From Variovorax boronicumulans (GTDB lineage Bacteria > Pseudomonadota > Gammaproteobacteria > Burkholderiales > Burkholderiaceae_C), in the NCBI RefSeq assembly GCF_007677875.1, contig NZ_VEDO01000001.1, forward strand, positions 524,874 through 588,873: a stretch of DNA of 64,000 nucleotides, read 5' to 3'. Position numbers and translations under genes: made by a program. Below, piece after piece: positions 40,352-49,349 of this stretch (positions within the stretch are counted from its first letter, which is position 1; each line of letters opens with the position of its first letter). The notes under the pieces were generated by a model, which did no database searches, was not told the origin of the DNA, and saw only the letters and a program-made list of their open reading frames with translations.

Positions 40352-40678
40352 TCAGGCGGCGGTGGTGCCCAGCAGCTGGCGCAGTTCGCCCGATTCGTAC
40401 ATCTCCATCATGATGTCCGAGCCGCCGACGAATTCGCCCTTGACGTAGAGCTGGGGGATGGTCGGCCAGTTGCTGTATTCCTTGATGCCCTGGCGGATCG
40501 CGTCGTCGTCCAGCACGTTGACGGTCTTGACGTTCTTGGGGTCCACGCCGCAGGCCTTGAGCACCTGGATGGCGCGGCCAGAGAAGCCGCACATGGGGAA
40601 GCTGGCGCTGCCCTTCATGAACAGCAGGATGTCGTTCGACTTGACCAGGTCGGCGATGCGTTGTTGGGTGTCGCTCAT
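40352..40678 (-). CDS. grxD: Monothiol glutaredoxin, Grx4 type
   Basis: 108 residues from 40678. The active site is MCGFSGRA (CGFS), the glutathione-binding segment [20 protein letters not shown] follows. Grx4-type proteins carry or transfer iron-sulfur clusters with BolA-like partners. It lies 30 bp downstream of prmC on the same strand, possibly in one transcript with hemA, prfA and prmC. Confidence 0.95.
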   Translation of the reverse strand: MSDTQQRIADLVKSNDILLFMKGSASFPMCGFSGRAIQVLKACGVDPKNVKTVNVLDDDAIRQGIKEYSNWPTIPQLYVKGEFVGGSDIMMEMYESGELRQLLGTTAA

Positions 40679-40708
40679 GGGGAAACCTCCGGACGGAAAT
40701 GGCACCAA

Positions 40709-41530
40709 TTATCCCGTGATCGGCCACTGGCCGCCGGAGCAGCGGGCGATGCCCGCCAGATCCATGCGGCTGCCCACCTGGACGAAGCCCCGGGCGCGCA
40801 GCAGCGCGCAGACGGCTGCGGCCTGGTCGTGGCCATGCTCGAGCAGCAGCCAGCCGCCGGCGGCGAGGTGCGCGGGTGCATCCGCCACGATGGTGCGCAG
40901 GTCGTCCAGCCCGTCGGTGCCTGCCGCGAGGGCCGAGAGTGGCTCGTGCACGAGCGCTGCCAGGTGGGGGTCGGCGTCGGCGATGTAGGGCGGGTTGGAG
41001 ACGACCAAGCCGTACGGGCCGTCCACCCCCTGTAGCCAGTCGGCCTGCTGGAACCGCACGCGCAGGCCCAGCCGCTGGGCATTGGCGCTGGCCACGGCCA
41101 GCGCGTCGGTGCTGCGGTCCACGGCGGCCACGAGCGCGTCGGGCCGCGCATGGGCCAGCGCCAGCGCGATGGCGCCGCTGCCGGTGCCCAGGTCGAGCAC
41201 GCTGCCGCCCGCCGGCAGGTGCTCCAGTGCCCATTCCACGAGCGTCTCGGTGTCGGGCCTCGGCACCAGCACGCGCGCATCGACCTGCAGCGGCAGACCG
41301 AAGAATTCCTTTTCGCCGAGCAGGTAGGCCACCGGCTCGCCGGCCAGCCTGCGAGCGCTGTGGTCCTCAAAGCGCTGCAGCACCTCGGATGTGGCGAGGT
41401 CCTGGTCGTGCGCGAGCAGCCAGGCACGGTCGTTGGCGTCGCGGCCCAGTGCGTGCAACAGCAACAGTTGGGCGTCCAGCCGCGCCAGGCCGCGTGCGGC
41501 CGCGGCCGCCAGGATCTGGGCAAGCGTCAC
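40709..41530 (-). CDS. prmC: Peptide chain release factor N5-glutamine methyltransferase
   Basis: 273 residues from a GTG at 41530 that overlaps the prfA stop (GTGA). It has an N-terminal helical domain, the SAM-binding motif [16 protein letters not shown] and the catalytic NPPY ([13 protein letters not shown]). It methylates the GGQ glutamine of release factors 1 and 2; the adjacent substrate gene prfA supports this. Confidence 0.96.
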   Translation of the reverse strand: MTLAQILAAAAARGLARLDAQLLLLHALGRDANDRAWLLAHDQDLATSEVLQRFEDHSARRLAGEPVAYLLGEKEFFGLPLQVDARVLVPRPDTETLVEWALEHLPAGGSVLDLGTGSGAIALALAHARPDALVAAVDRSTDALAVASANAQRLGLRVRFQQADWLQGVDGPYGLVVSNPPYIADADPHLAALVHEPLSALAAGTDGLDDLRTIVADAPAHLAAGGWLLLEHGHDQAAAVCALLRARGFVQVGSRMDLAGIARCSGGQWPITG

Positions 41531-42612
41531 GCCGCGCCGACTTCCAGTTCGGCCAGCTGCTCGGCCTCGCGCGCGCCGCGCAGCGCCTGCACGACCTCCT
41601 CGAGATCCCCTTCCATGATGAAGGACAGCTTGTAGAGCGTCAGGTTGATGCGGTGGTCGGTCAGTCGGCCCTGGGGGAAGTTGTAGGTGCGGATGCGGTC
41701 GCTGCGGTCGCCGCTGCCGATCAGCCCCTTGCGCTCGGCTGCGTCCTTGGCGGCGCGCTCGCTGCGCTCCTTCTCCTGGATGCGCGCGAGCAGCACCTGC
41801 AACGCCTTGGCCTTGTTGCGGTGCTGCGAGCGGTCGTCCTGGCATTCCGCCACGATGCCCGTGGGCAAATGGGTGATGCGCACGGCCGAATCGGTCTTGT
41901 TGATGTGCTGGCCGCCCGCGCCGCTGGCCCGGTAGGTGTCGATGCGCAGCTCGGCCGGGTTGATCTGCACGGCCTGGGCCTCGTCAGGCTCGGCCAGCAC
42001 GGCGATGGTACAGGCGCTGGTGTGGATGCGGCCCTGGGTCTCGGTGGCGGGCACGCGCTGCACGCGGTGGCCGCCGGACTCGAAGCGCAAATGGCCGTAG
42101 ACGTCCTCGCCGTCCACGCGCATCACCACTTCCTTGTAGCCGCCCAGCTCGCTCGGCGATTCGCTGATGAGTTCGGTCTTCCAGCCGCGGCGCTCGGCGT
42201 AGCGCGTGTACATGCGCAGCAGGTCGCCCGCGAACAGCGCCGATTCGTCGCCGCCCGTGCCGGCGCGGATTTCCACGAAGGCCGCGCGCGCGTCGTCCGG
42301 GTCCTTGGGCAGCAGCATCCGCTGCAGTTCGTTCTCCAGCTCCAGCAGTTCGGCCTGGGCGCTGGCGATTTCCTCGCGCGCCATCTCGGCCATGTCGGGG
42401 TCGGCCAGCATGTCCTGGGCGGCCGTGAGGTCGGCGCTGCGCTGCTGGTGGCGCGCGTAGCGGCCGGCCACCTGGGCCACGTCGGCATGCTCGCGCGACA
42501 AGGCCATGAACTGCTTCATGTCCGCCATGATGTCCTGGCGCGACAGCAGAAAGTCCAGTTCGGACAGGCGCAGCGCGTAGCGCTCGAGTTGTTGGCGGAG
42601 AAAGGGTTTCAC
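41527..42612 (-). CDS. prfA: Peptide chain release factor 1
   Basis: 361 residues from a GTG at 42612, the usual length. The PAT tripeptide anticodon (RVPATETQG) reads UAA and UAG, and GAGGQHINK carries the GGQ that triggers peptide release. Start chosen to match the conserved [11 protein letters not shown]-terminus. Confidence 0.97.
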   Translation of the reverse strand: MKPFLRQQLERYALRLSELDFLLSRQDIMADMKQFMALSREHADVAQVAGRYARHQQRSADLTAAQDMLADPDMAEMAREEIASAQAELLELENELQRMLLPKDPDDARAAFVEIRAGTGGDESALFAGDLLRMYTRYAERRGWKTELISESPSELGGYKEVVMRVDGEDVYGHLRFESGGHRVQRVPATETQGRIHTSACTIAVLAEPDEAQAVQINPAELRIDTYRASGAGGQHINKTDSAVRITHLPTGIVAECQDDRSQHRNKAKALQVLLARIQEKERSERAAKDAAERKGLIGSGDRSDRIRTYNFPQGRLTDHRINLTLYKLSFIMEGDLEEVVQALRGAREAEQLAELEVGAA

Positions 42613-42678
42613 GGGGCGACGGTCCAATGGGAGCAGGGCCGCAGCGGGCAGGCTGCGGTGCGGCGGCAAGGCGCGCCG

Positions 42679-43947
42679 CTAACGTTCCTTGCGCAGGAAC
42701 AGGCGCGAGATGGTGTCGACCGCCTGGGCGCGGGCCTGGCCGTCGCCGGTATGCAGCTCGGCCATCGCGCCGTGCAGCATCTTCTGCGTGAGGCCCTTGG
42801 CCAGGGCTTCGAGCACGGCGTCCACGTCGTCGCCGCGCGCCAGCTGCTTGCGCGCGCGTGCCAGCTCGGCCTGGCGCCAGGCGTCGGCCTGGGTGTTGAG
42901 CTGGCGGATCAACGGCACCACGCCGTGCACCGGATCGCGCTGGCCCATCCAGTGCAGAAAGCTCTGCACACCGGCGTCGATGATGACCTCGGCCTGGGCC
43001 ACGGCCGCCTGGCGCTGGGCCTGGCCGGTCTGCACGACGCTGGCCAGGTCGTCCACGGTGTAGAGGAACACGTCCTCCAGGCCCTTGACCTCGGGTTCGA
43101 TGTCGCGCGGCACGGCCAGGTCGACCATGAACATGGGGCGGTGCTTGCGCTGCTTGAGCGCACGCTCCACGGCCCCCAGGCCGATGATGGGCAGCGTGCT
43201 GGCCGTGCAGCTCACGATGGCGTCGAACTCGTGCAGCCGGGCCGGCAGGTCGGCCAGCCGCATGACCTCGCCGCCGAAGCGGCCGGCCAGCTTCTCACCG
43301 CGCTCCAGCGTGCGGTTGGCGATGGCGATGGACTTGGGGCTCCTCGCCGCGAAGTGGGTGGCGGCCAGCTCGATCATCTCGCCGGCGCCCACGAACAGCA
43401 CGCGCACCTGGCCCAGGTCCTCGAACAGCTGCGAGGCCAGGCGCACGGCGGCGGCGGCCATGCTGATGGAGTGCGCGCCGATCTCGGTGGCGGTCCGCAC
43501 TTCCTTCGCGACCGAGAAGGAGCGCTGGAACAGCTGGTTCAACGTGGAGCCCAGTGCGCCGGCCTCGTTGGCCACGCGCACGGCGTCCTTCATCTGGCCC
43601 AGGATCTGGGCCTCGCCCAGCACCATGGAATCCAGGCCGCTGGCCACGCGGAACACGTGCCGCGCGGCCAAGCCGTCGTGCAGCGTGTAGGCATGCGAGC
43701 GCAGCAGCGCCGGGGCGACACCGCCGGCGTGGGCCATCCAGTCCACCGTCCGGTCCACGGCCTGCGCGTCGGCCGCGCAGTAGATTTCGGTGCGGTTGCA
43801 GGTGGAGATGATGGCGGCCTCGGGGCCCGACAGCGCCGAGCGCAGGCCGGCCAGCGTGGGGGCGATCTGGTCCAGCGCGAACGCGAACCGCCCGCGCAGA
43901 TCGAGCGGGGCGGTGTGGTGGTTGATGCCGAGTGCCCAGACAGCCAT
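42679..43947 (-). CDS. hemA: Glutamyl-tRNA reductase
   Basis: 422 residues. The conserved N-terminus [12 protein letters not shown] and active-site cysteine in [11 protein letters not shown] are intact, followed by the NADPH-binding domain ([13 protein letters not shown]) and the helical dimerisation domain. It makes glutamate-1-semialdehyde, the first committed step of C5-pathway heme synthesis. A possible FNR-type site and a TATAAT lie just upstream. prfA starts 66 bp downstream. Confidence 0.97.
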   Translation of the reverse strand: MAVWALGINHHTAPLDLRGRFAFALDQIAPTLAGLRSALSGPEAAIISTCNRTEIYCAADAQAVDRTVDWMAHAGGVAPALLRSHAYTLHDGLAARHVFRVASGLDSMVLGEAQILGQMKDAVRVANEAGALGSTLNQLFQRSFSVAKEVRTATEIGAHSISMAAAAVRLASQLFEDLGQVRVLFVGAGEMIELAATHFAARSPKSIAIANRTLERGEKLAGRFGGEVMRLADLPARLHEFDAIVSCTASTLPIIGLGAVERALKQRKHRPMFMVDLAVPRDIEPEVKGLEDVFLYTVDDLASVVQTGQAQRQAAVAQAEVIIDAGVQSFLHWMGQRDPVHGVVPLIRQLNTQADAWRQAELARARKQLARGDDVDAVLEALAKGLTQKMLHGAMAELHTGDGQARAQAVDTISRLFLRKER

Positions 43948-43955
43948 AAGCGGCG

Positions 43956-43999
43956 ATTATAAAATCCGGCACCTCTTTGCGTTGCTTGACCTGCGTCAA
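43956..43999 (-). promoter_or_regulatory. hemA promoter region with FNR/ANR-like box
   Basis: On the minus strand, TTGAC-CTGC-GTCAA (43986-43999) resembles the FNR/ANR dimer site TTGAT-N4-ATCAA, and TATAAT lies at 43956-43961. If transcription starts about seven bases after TATAAT, the box is centred about 43 bases upstream, the place for class II activation, but the hemA mRNA would then be almost leaderless. Confidence 0.5.
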
Positions 44000-44016
44000 G
44001 CCCTCTGCTCTCTTTC

Positions 44017-44283
44017 ATGGGTGTCGTCGATCTGCTGCTGCATGGGCTGGCCTTCGTGCTGCCGGCCTTCTGCGTCGCGCTGTGCACCACGCTGGTCGGC
44101 CGCATGGGGCGCAGCGGCGGCATGCGCTGGTGGAGCCAATGGCTGCTGACCGGCGCGGCCGGCAGCCTGACGCTGCTGGCCGCGCTCTGGGCCATGGGCC
44201 GCGACGGCAGCATCGCCGGCTATGCAGCGCTGGTGGCTTGCTGCGGCACGCTGTCCTGGCTGCTCTCGTTGCGCCGGCGCTGA
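44017..44283 (+). CDS. Small hypothetical membrane protein
   Basis: 88 residues with three likely membrane helices (LLLHGLAFVLPAFCVALCTTLVG, WLLTGAAGSLTLLAALWAMG, GYAALVACCGTLSWLLSL) and a basic C-terminus. Divergent from hemA. No family function known. Confidence 0.65.
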   Translation: MGVVDLLLHGLAFVLPAFCVALCTTLVGRMGRSGGMRWWSQWLLTGAAGSLTLLAALWAMGRDGSIAGYAALVACCGTLSWLLSLRRR

Positions 44284-44284
44284 T

Positions 44285-45589
44285 TCAACTCAGCAGGTCG
44301 TGGTGCGTGTGTCCCGACTGCAGCGCGTGCACGCATTCGCGCCAGGGCTGGTCGGTCGCGTTGATCAGAAAACCGTAGGCACCGTAGTCGTCGTAGCGCC
44401 GCCCGCGCATGACGGTGACCTGCAGCACCGACTGCTCGTCCGTGCCCAGGTGCACGACCACCCGGCCAGCGGCCTTGAGCGGCAATTCCTCGCGCGCATG
44501 CGCCTGAAAGCCCTCGTTCGAAACGTCGACCACCTGCAGTTCCACGAGCCGCCGCTGGCCGCCGATGTCGATCTCGAGCCTGCCCTTGCACTTGAGCGAG
44601 AAGCGCGGATGCCGGCGCAGCGTCTCCATCTGGGCCGGTGGCTGGTCCAGCGGCGGCAGCACGGCCTGGTAGGCCGGCAGGTCGTAGATCTCGTGCAGCA
44701 TCGCCTTCCTGCGTGCATCGAGTTCGTCGAAGCCCTGGGTGCGCTGGTTGAAGAAGTGGTCCAGCAGCGCCGGCGTCATGACCGGGTCGTTGGTCGTGTA
44801 GTAGCGCCGCTGCGGCAGCCGGATGTTGGGCAGCTCCATGCGGAAGAAGTAGTGGTGCAGGCTCTTGCGCGGCGGCTTGCCCGCGTAGGCCCGCGCGAGC
44901 AGTGCGTCGGCCTGGCTCAGGTCCAGCGTGGCGCCCACGGCCGGCGCGCCGTTGGCGAAGTCGTAGGCCGCCACCGTCTTCTGCGGCAGCCGGCGAAAGC
45001 ACAGCAGCGATTCGTAGAGTTCGATGTGGTAGGGGTTGACCGCGATGACCAGGTGCCGGGTGTCGAAGAAGCGCGTGCAGTAGGTGTGCATGAACTTCAT
45101 GAGCGGGAACAGGATCGCGCCTCCGGTCTTGCGGTGCTTGGGATGCACCGCCAGCGCCGAGACCTCGGCGATCTGGCCGCGCTCGGCCTCCACGCTGGAC
45201 AGGTCGAACACCGCCTGCAGCGGAAAGCCGAACGGGCTCTGGCGGATCAGCGAGATCGTGCCCACCACCTCGTCGTCGTACTTGGCGCACAGCGTGGTGG
45301 TGGTCGGCAGCGCGTGGTAGATCGTGGCGCGCAGGCCCGAGGGTGCGGGCTGCATGAAGCCCACGGCCACGTAGGCGTCGTGCAGCAGCTTGAAGCAGGC
45401 CTCCAGCTCCTCGCGCGTTTCGGCGATCTTGAGCGTGAGCCGCGGGTCGGGCGACGGGTCGCAGTCGACGAAGGAGCGGGCCACCGCGAACCGGGTGGAC
45501 TGCGGCATGAAACCGATCGCCTGGCGCATGCCCTTGTGCAATGCGCGCCGCGTGCGCGAGAGCAGGGTCTGGGACTTCGTGCGGGCCAT
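44285..45589 (-). CDS. FeeM-like GNAT acyltransferase fused to PilZ domain
   Basis: 434 residues from the ATG at 45589, which has GAGGAG upstream. Residues about 50-310 resemble N-acyl-amino-acid synthase FeeM-type GNAT proteins (FKLLHDAYVAVGF, GQIAEVSALAVHPKHRKTGGAILFPLMKFMH, VIAVNPYHIELYESLLCFRRL). The C-terminal 110 residues form a PilZ-like domain opened by RRHPRFSLKCKGRL (the RxxxR part) with a VDVSNEGF segment standing for D/NxSxxG. This suggests acyl-transfer activity controlled by cyclic di-GMP. Substrates are unknown. Confidence 0.72.
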   Translation of the reverse strand: MARTKSQTLLSRTRRALHKGMRQAIGFMPQSTRFAVARSFVDCDPSPDPRLTLKIAETREELEACFKLLHDAYVAVGFMQPAPSGLRATIYHALPTTTTLCAKYDDEVVGTISLIRQSPFGFPLQAVFDLSSVEAERGQIAEVSALAVHPKHRKTGGAILFPLMKFMHTYCTRFFDTRHLVIAVNPYHIELYESLLCFRRLPQKTVAAYDFANGAPAVGATLDLSQADALLARAYAGKPPRKSLHHYFFRMELPNIRLPQRRYYTTNDPVMTPALLDHFFNQRTQGFDELDARRKAMLHEIYDLPAYQAVLPPLDQPPAQMETLRRHPRFSLKCKGRLEIDIGGQRRLVELQVVDVSNEGFQAHAREELPLKAAGRVVVHLGTDEQSVLQVTVMRGRRYDDYGAYGFLINATDQPWRECVHALQSGHTHHDLLS

Positions 45590-45615
45590 GGTGTGCTCCT
45601 CGTCCCAGTATGGGC

Positions 45616-46437
45616 TCAGCGCCCGGGCAGGTGGGCTTCGATCAAATGCCCGGCGATGGACAGTCCGCGTGGGGGGATGGGCGGCATCGCATCGCCAGGG
45701 CCGACCCAGACGGCCTCCTCGATCTCGTTCTCGTCCAGGCGGATTTCGCCACCCGCGTACTCGGCCGTGAACGCGATCATCAGCGAGTGCGGGAACGGCC
45801 AGGACTGGCTCGCGAAGTAGCGCAGGTCCTTGACCTGCAGGCCGACTTCCTCGAACACCTCGCGGTGGATGGCTTCCTCGACGGATTCGCCGGCCTCCAG
45901 GAAGCCGGCCAGCGCCGTGTAGAAGCGGGTCGGCGAGTTGCGGTGGCGCGCCAGCAGGAGTTCGGGGCCGCGCCGCACCAGCACCATCATGGCCGGCGAG
46001 ATGCGCGGGTAGGCCATGTGCCCGCAGGCCGGGCAGCGCATGCAGCGTTCGCCGGCCACGTGGGTGGTCGGGCCGCCGCAGGCGCCGCAGAAGCGGTGCG
46101 TGCGCGCCCATTCGGCGATCTGCCAGGCCCGGCCGGCGACGGCCAGCTGGCCTTCGTCCATGGCACCGAACAGTGCGCGCAGCCGGAGCGGGCGCAGGCC
46201 TTCGGGCAGCGGCGTGCCCTTGGGCAGCCAGGCCACGCGGCAATAGGCTCCGTCGAGCAGGCCCACCGGCAGGAAGTCCGCGGCACGCAAGCCGAGCGCG
46301 GCGCACACGAGCGCGCCGGGCAGGGCCAGGTCGTCTTCGCCGACCAGGAGTTCGTCACCGCAGAACACGAAGTTCTGCACCAGGTCCTGTTCACGCGCCG
46401 CCAGCAGCGGCGTGAACGAGGGAGGGGTTTGCAGCAT
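45616..46437 (-). CDS. nudC: NADH pyrophosphatase / mRNA NAD-decapping hydrolase
   Basis: 273 residues. An N-terminal domain is followed by a four-cysteine zinc ribbon (FCGACGG, CMRCPACGH), the NUDIX box GFLEAGESVEEAIHREVFEEVGL and the NudC-specific SQSWPFPHS. It hydrolyses NADH and removes NAD caps from RNA. It lies 26 bp upstream of the FeeM-like gene. Confidence 0.95.
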   Translation of the reverse strand: MLQTPPSFTPLLAAREQDLVQNFVFCGDELLVGEDDLALPGALVCAALGLRAADFLPVGLLDGAYCRVAWLPKGTPLPEGLRPLRLRALFGAMDEGQLAVAGRAWQIAEWARTHRFCGACGGPTTHVAGERCMRCPACGHMAYPRISPAMMVLVRRGPELLLARHRNSPTRFYTALAGFLEAGESVEEAIHREVFEEVGLQVKDLRYFASQSWPFPHSLMIAFTAEYAGGEIRLDENEIEEAVWVGPGDAMPPIPPRGLSIAGHLIEAHLPGR

Positions 46438-46492
46438 GGGCAGGCATCCGGGCCATTGGAGCCCGCATGCTAACCGCCGGTGCCGATCTGCG

Positions 46493-47101
46493 TCAGAGCG
46501 CGAGCACCAGCGCCGCGTGGGCCTGCAGGCCGTCGCTGCCGGCGGTGTAGGGCAGGGTCACGGCGTCGCGGTCGGCGGCGGCCAGCCGGCGCCAGAGGAA
46601 GTCGCGCGCGTTGCCCGGATCGCCCGCGACGTAGAGCTGCGTGGTCAGCAGTTCGCGCGTGCCCAGCCGCACTTTCACATGGATGTGCGGCGTGCGGCCG
46701 CTGTAGGGCACGGGGTGGATCGTGCGGAAGCGCCAGCGGCCCTCGGCGTCCACCGTGGCGCGGCCGAAGCCCTGGAAGGCCGGGTCCTGGCGGCTGCCGT
46801 CGCCGGGGTGGTCGTAGTGGCCGGCCTCGTCGCACTGCCAGATCTCCACCTGGGCGCCGCGCACGGGCCGCCCGTCCAGGTCGCGCAGCGTGCCGTCCAG
46901 CCACACGGGCTGGCCGCGCCGGTAACGCAGCGCGCCGTTGCGCAGCAGGTCGCTGTCGGCGTCGGCCGGGAAGGCAACGGGATAGAACGGGCCCTCGGTC
47001 TGGGCTGGCGTGGGCCGAAGGCGCGCCACGGGCTGGGCCCGCGCGCTCAGCAGGGCCGGGCAGGCGACCAGGGCGGCAGTGAGTGTGCGGCGGGTGGGCA
47101 T
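46493..47101 (-). CDS. Exported intradiol dioxygenase-like protein
   Basis: 202 residues with a signal peptide ending ARAQP. The core matches protocatechuate 3,4-dioxygenase beta-like proteins: TPAQTEGPFYP, VEIWQCDEAGHYDHPGD (first iron-ligand Tyr), HPVPYSGRTPHIHVKV (second Tyr and two His). All four Fe(III) ligands appear present. Export makes it unlike cytoplasmic catechol-cleaving enzymes of beta-ketoadipate operons; the substrate is unknown. Confidence 0.82.
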   Translation of the reverse strand: MPTRRTLTAALVACPALLSARAQPVARLRPTPAQTEGPFYPVAFPADADSDLLRNGALRYRRGQPVWLDGTLRDLDGRPVRGAQVEIWQCDEAGHYDHPGDGSRQDPAFQGFGRATVDAEGRWRFRTIHPVPYSGRTPHIHVKVRLGTRELLTTQLYVAGDPGNARDFLWRRLAAADRDAVTLPYTAGSDGLQAHAALVLAL

Positions 47102-47139
47102 GGTGGTCAGATGCCGGCGGCCGCGCCCAGGTTCCAGCG

Positions 47140-48021
47140 CTACAGGAACAGCGCCTCGAAGCCGTCCACAGGTTCAAAGCGCTTGTTGTTCCAGCGCAGC
47201 CGCAGCGGGCCCGGCATGGCACGCTCGCGCACCGGATGGCGGTCGTCGCCCGGGTAGCAGACCACGCGCGTGCCGCCGTCCTCGATGCTTTCGGGCTGGA
47301 TCAGCGGCGGGCGGCGCGTGCGCGCGGCAGCCACGGCTTCGTCGGCCGTGGCGTGGCGCGCGAGCTGCGCCAGCGTCATGATCTGCGGCGGCGCCATCTC
47401 GATCTCGCGGTCCCAGTAGCGCTGCAGCGCGGCGCGCGGCGTCAGCCAGGTGCTCTCGGTGGTCTCGTAGTCGTCGTGCGTGGCCACCTGTTCGGGCGGC
47501 ACCATGGCGGCAAAAAATCGCGTGTCGAAGCGCTTGTTCATGACCGAGGGCACACGCGGCGTGATCCAGCGCGACCACGGCGCGAGCCGGCGCGTCTGCA
47601 CACGCAGGCCCAGTTCGGCGAGCATGGTGTTGAAGGGCGTGCCGGCCTTGAGCAGCGCCGAGGCGCGGGCCAGGTCGGGCTCGCCACCGTCCGCCGCCTC
47701 GGCCAGCAGCACGCCGGCTTCCTCGAAGGCCTCGCGCACGGCCGCCACGTACAGACCGGCGGCCTGGGCCGCGTCGAGTTCGGCGTCGTACAGGCTGGTC
47801 TGCAGCAAGGGCGCGGCCTGGTCGAGATGGCGCGCGGCATCGAGCTCGGCATCGGCCGCATCGAGCTTGCCGCCCGGGAACACGTAGGCGCCGCCCAGCA
47901 CGTCGGACAGCCCATGGCGCTTCATGAGCAGGACCTCCAGGCCGCTGGCGCCATCGCGCAGCATGACCACGGTGGAGGCCGCGCGGGGCGGGGTGTCGAT
48001 GGCGTGCAGGTTCAGTTCCAT
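47140..48021 (-). CDS. NUDIX hydrolase, NUDT19-like
   Basis: 293 residues from 48021, which has AAGGGA upstream; the frame is open further but overlaps the divergent SDR gene. The NUDIX box is split by an insertion, GGKLDAADAELDAARHL... then AAVREAFEEAGVLL, as in NUDT19/RP2p-type CoA or nucleotide-sugar hydrolases. The WITPRVPSVMNKRFDTRFFAA and W-x-TPRAALQRY segments support this. Confidence 0.82.
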   Translation of the reverse strand: MELNLHAIDTPPRAASTVVMLRDGASGLEVLLMKRHGLSDVLGGAYVFPGGKLDAADAELDAARHLDQAAPLLQTSLYDAELDAAQAAGLYVAAVREAFEEAGVLLAEAADGGEPDLARASALLKAGTPFNTMLAELGLRVQTRRLAPWSRWITPRVPSVMNKRFDTRFFAAMVPPEQVATHDDYETTESTWLTPRAALQRYWDREIEMAPPQIMTLAQLARHATADEAVAAARTRRPPLIQPESIEDGGTRVVCYPGDDRHPVRERAMPGPLRLRWNNKRFEPVDGFEALFL

Positions 48022-48139
48022 GGGAATCCCTTCGTCTCCAGTACAGTTGCGCGGCTTTTTTTCTGTGGCGCGCAGCAGGCTAACAGAGGCTGCTGGCCGG
48101 GGCTGTCGCGCAGCTTCCACCTCGCAAGGAGACAAACGG

Positions 48140-49060
48140 ATGGGTCTGGATTTCAAGGGCCGTGTGGCCATCGTCACGGGCGCCGGCGGCGGGCTCGGCC
48201 GCGAACATGCGCTGGCATTGGCCCGGCGCGGCGCCAAGGTGCTGGTCAACGACCTGGGCGGTGCGCGCGACGGCAGCGGCGGCTCTGCCAGCGCGGCCCA
48301 GGCCGTGGCCGACGAGATCGTCGCGGCCGGTGGCGAGGCGCTGGCCAATGGCGCCTCGGTCACCGACCATGCCGCCGTGGCCGCCATGGTGCAGCAGGCG
48401 GTGGACGCCTGGGGCCGCGTCGACATCCTCGTCAACAACGCCGGCATCCTGCGCGACAAGAGCTTCGCCAAGATGGAGCTGGCCGACTTCCGCCTCGTCA
48501 TGGACGTGCACCTGATGGGCGCCGTGCACTGCTGCAAGGCCGTCTGGCCCATCATGACCGCGCAGAAGTACGGCCGCATCGTGATGACGAGCTCGTCCTC
48601 GGGCCTGTACGGCAACTTCGGCCAGGCCAACTACGGCGCGGCCAAGATGGCGCTGGTCGGCCTCATGCAGACGCTGGCCATCGAGGGCGCCAAGCACGGC
48701 ATCCACGTCAACAGCCTGGCGCCCACCGCCGCCACGCGCATGACCGAGGACCTCATGACGCCCGAGGTGCTGCGCGCGCTGGACCCGGCCGCCGTGGTGC
48801 CCGCCATGCTGGTGCTGGCCTCCGAGGACGCGCCCACGCGCACCGTGCTGTGCGCCGGTGCCGGCTCGTTCGAGGCCGCGCACGTGACGTTGACGCAGGG
48901 GCAGTGGATCGGCACCGGTGAGGACGCGCCCGAACGCCTGGCGGCCGCACTCGATGCCGTGCGCGCACGCGAAGGCGAAACCGTGCCGCAAAGCGGCTCG
49001 GAGCAGGGCCGGCTGGAAGTCGGCCGTGCCATGGCCCAGGCGGGGCAGCAGGCCGGCTGA
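48140..49060 (+). CDS. Short-chain dehydrogenase, hydroxyacyl-CoA dehydrogenase-like
   Basis: 306 residues; AAGGAG stands before the ATG. The NAD-binding motif GAGGGLGREHALALARRGAKVLVND, NNAG (ILVNNAGIL), and catalytic Ser with Tyr-x3-Lys (NYGAAK) are present. The long form and VNDLGGARDGSG pattern resemble the dehydrogenase part of peroxisomal multifunctional enzyme 2, pointing to beta-oxidation. The gene's stop codon touches the palindromic element that follows. Confidence 0.88.
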   Translation: MGLDFKGRVAIVTGAGGGLGREHALALARRGAKVLVNDLGGARDGSGGSASAAQAVADEIVAAGGEALANGASVTDHAAVAAMVQQAVDAWGRVDILVNNAGILRDKSFAKMELADFRLVMDVHLMGAVHCCKAVWPIMTAQKYGRIVMTSSSSGLYGNFGQANYGAAKMALVGLMQTLAIEGAKHGIHVNSLAPTAATRMTEDLMTPEVLRALDPAAVVPAMLVLASEDAPTRTVLCAGAGSFEAAHVTLTQGQWIGTGEDAPERLAAALDAVRAREGETVPQSGSEQGRLEVGRAMAQAGQQAG

Positions 49061-49275
49061 AGAACGTGTTTGCGGCCTATCCGGGGTCGCGCAAGTGCCT
49101 GCGCGGGATGGGATGCAAGGCGCAGCGCGCCGCCAATAGCCCCGCTAATGGCCAGCGCTGCAACGCCGCAGACCGCCCGCACAGACACTTGCCCGAAGGG
49201 TTGGGGCGAAATCGGGCTGCGAACTCATCCCGATTGCGCCCCAACGCGACCCCGGATAGGTCGCAAACACGTTCT
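49061..49275. repeat. MITE-like palindromic element with nested hairpins
   Basis: Terminal inverted repeats of 30 bp with one mismatch (49061-49090 and 49246-49275; starts AGAACGTGTTTGCG, ends CGCAAACACGTTCT). Inside lie GCAAGTG near 49090 with CACTTGC near 49187, a GCCAATAGC-CCC-GCTAATGGC hairpin (from 49131), and a 16-bp hairpin with one mismatch opening TTGGGGCG at about 49201 and closing CGCCCCAA at about 49244. No coding capacity and no clear target duplication. It starts right after the SDR stop and ends 74 bp before gshA. Confidence 0.75.
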
Positions 49276-49349
49276 AGACCCTGGCCTGCAGGGCTTGGCG
49301 GCCTGTGATACCTTCCGGCCCCACACAGATTCCGGGGCTTGAAACAACA

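Noticed and set aside
44285..46306. 673-residue version of the FeeM/PilZ gene extending into nudC
   Set aside because: The extension is an out-of-frame shadow of nudC; the ATG at 45589 with GAGGAG gives a normal N-terminus.
47140..48630. 496-residue version of the NUDIX gene
   Set aside because: The upstream part is antisense to the SDR gene; the start at 48021 has a good ribosome-binding site and fits the family.
49066..49342. Small frames inside the palindromic element
   Set aside because: They come from the inverted-repeat DNA itself and have no start signals or family match.
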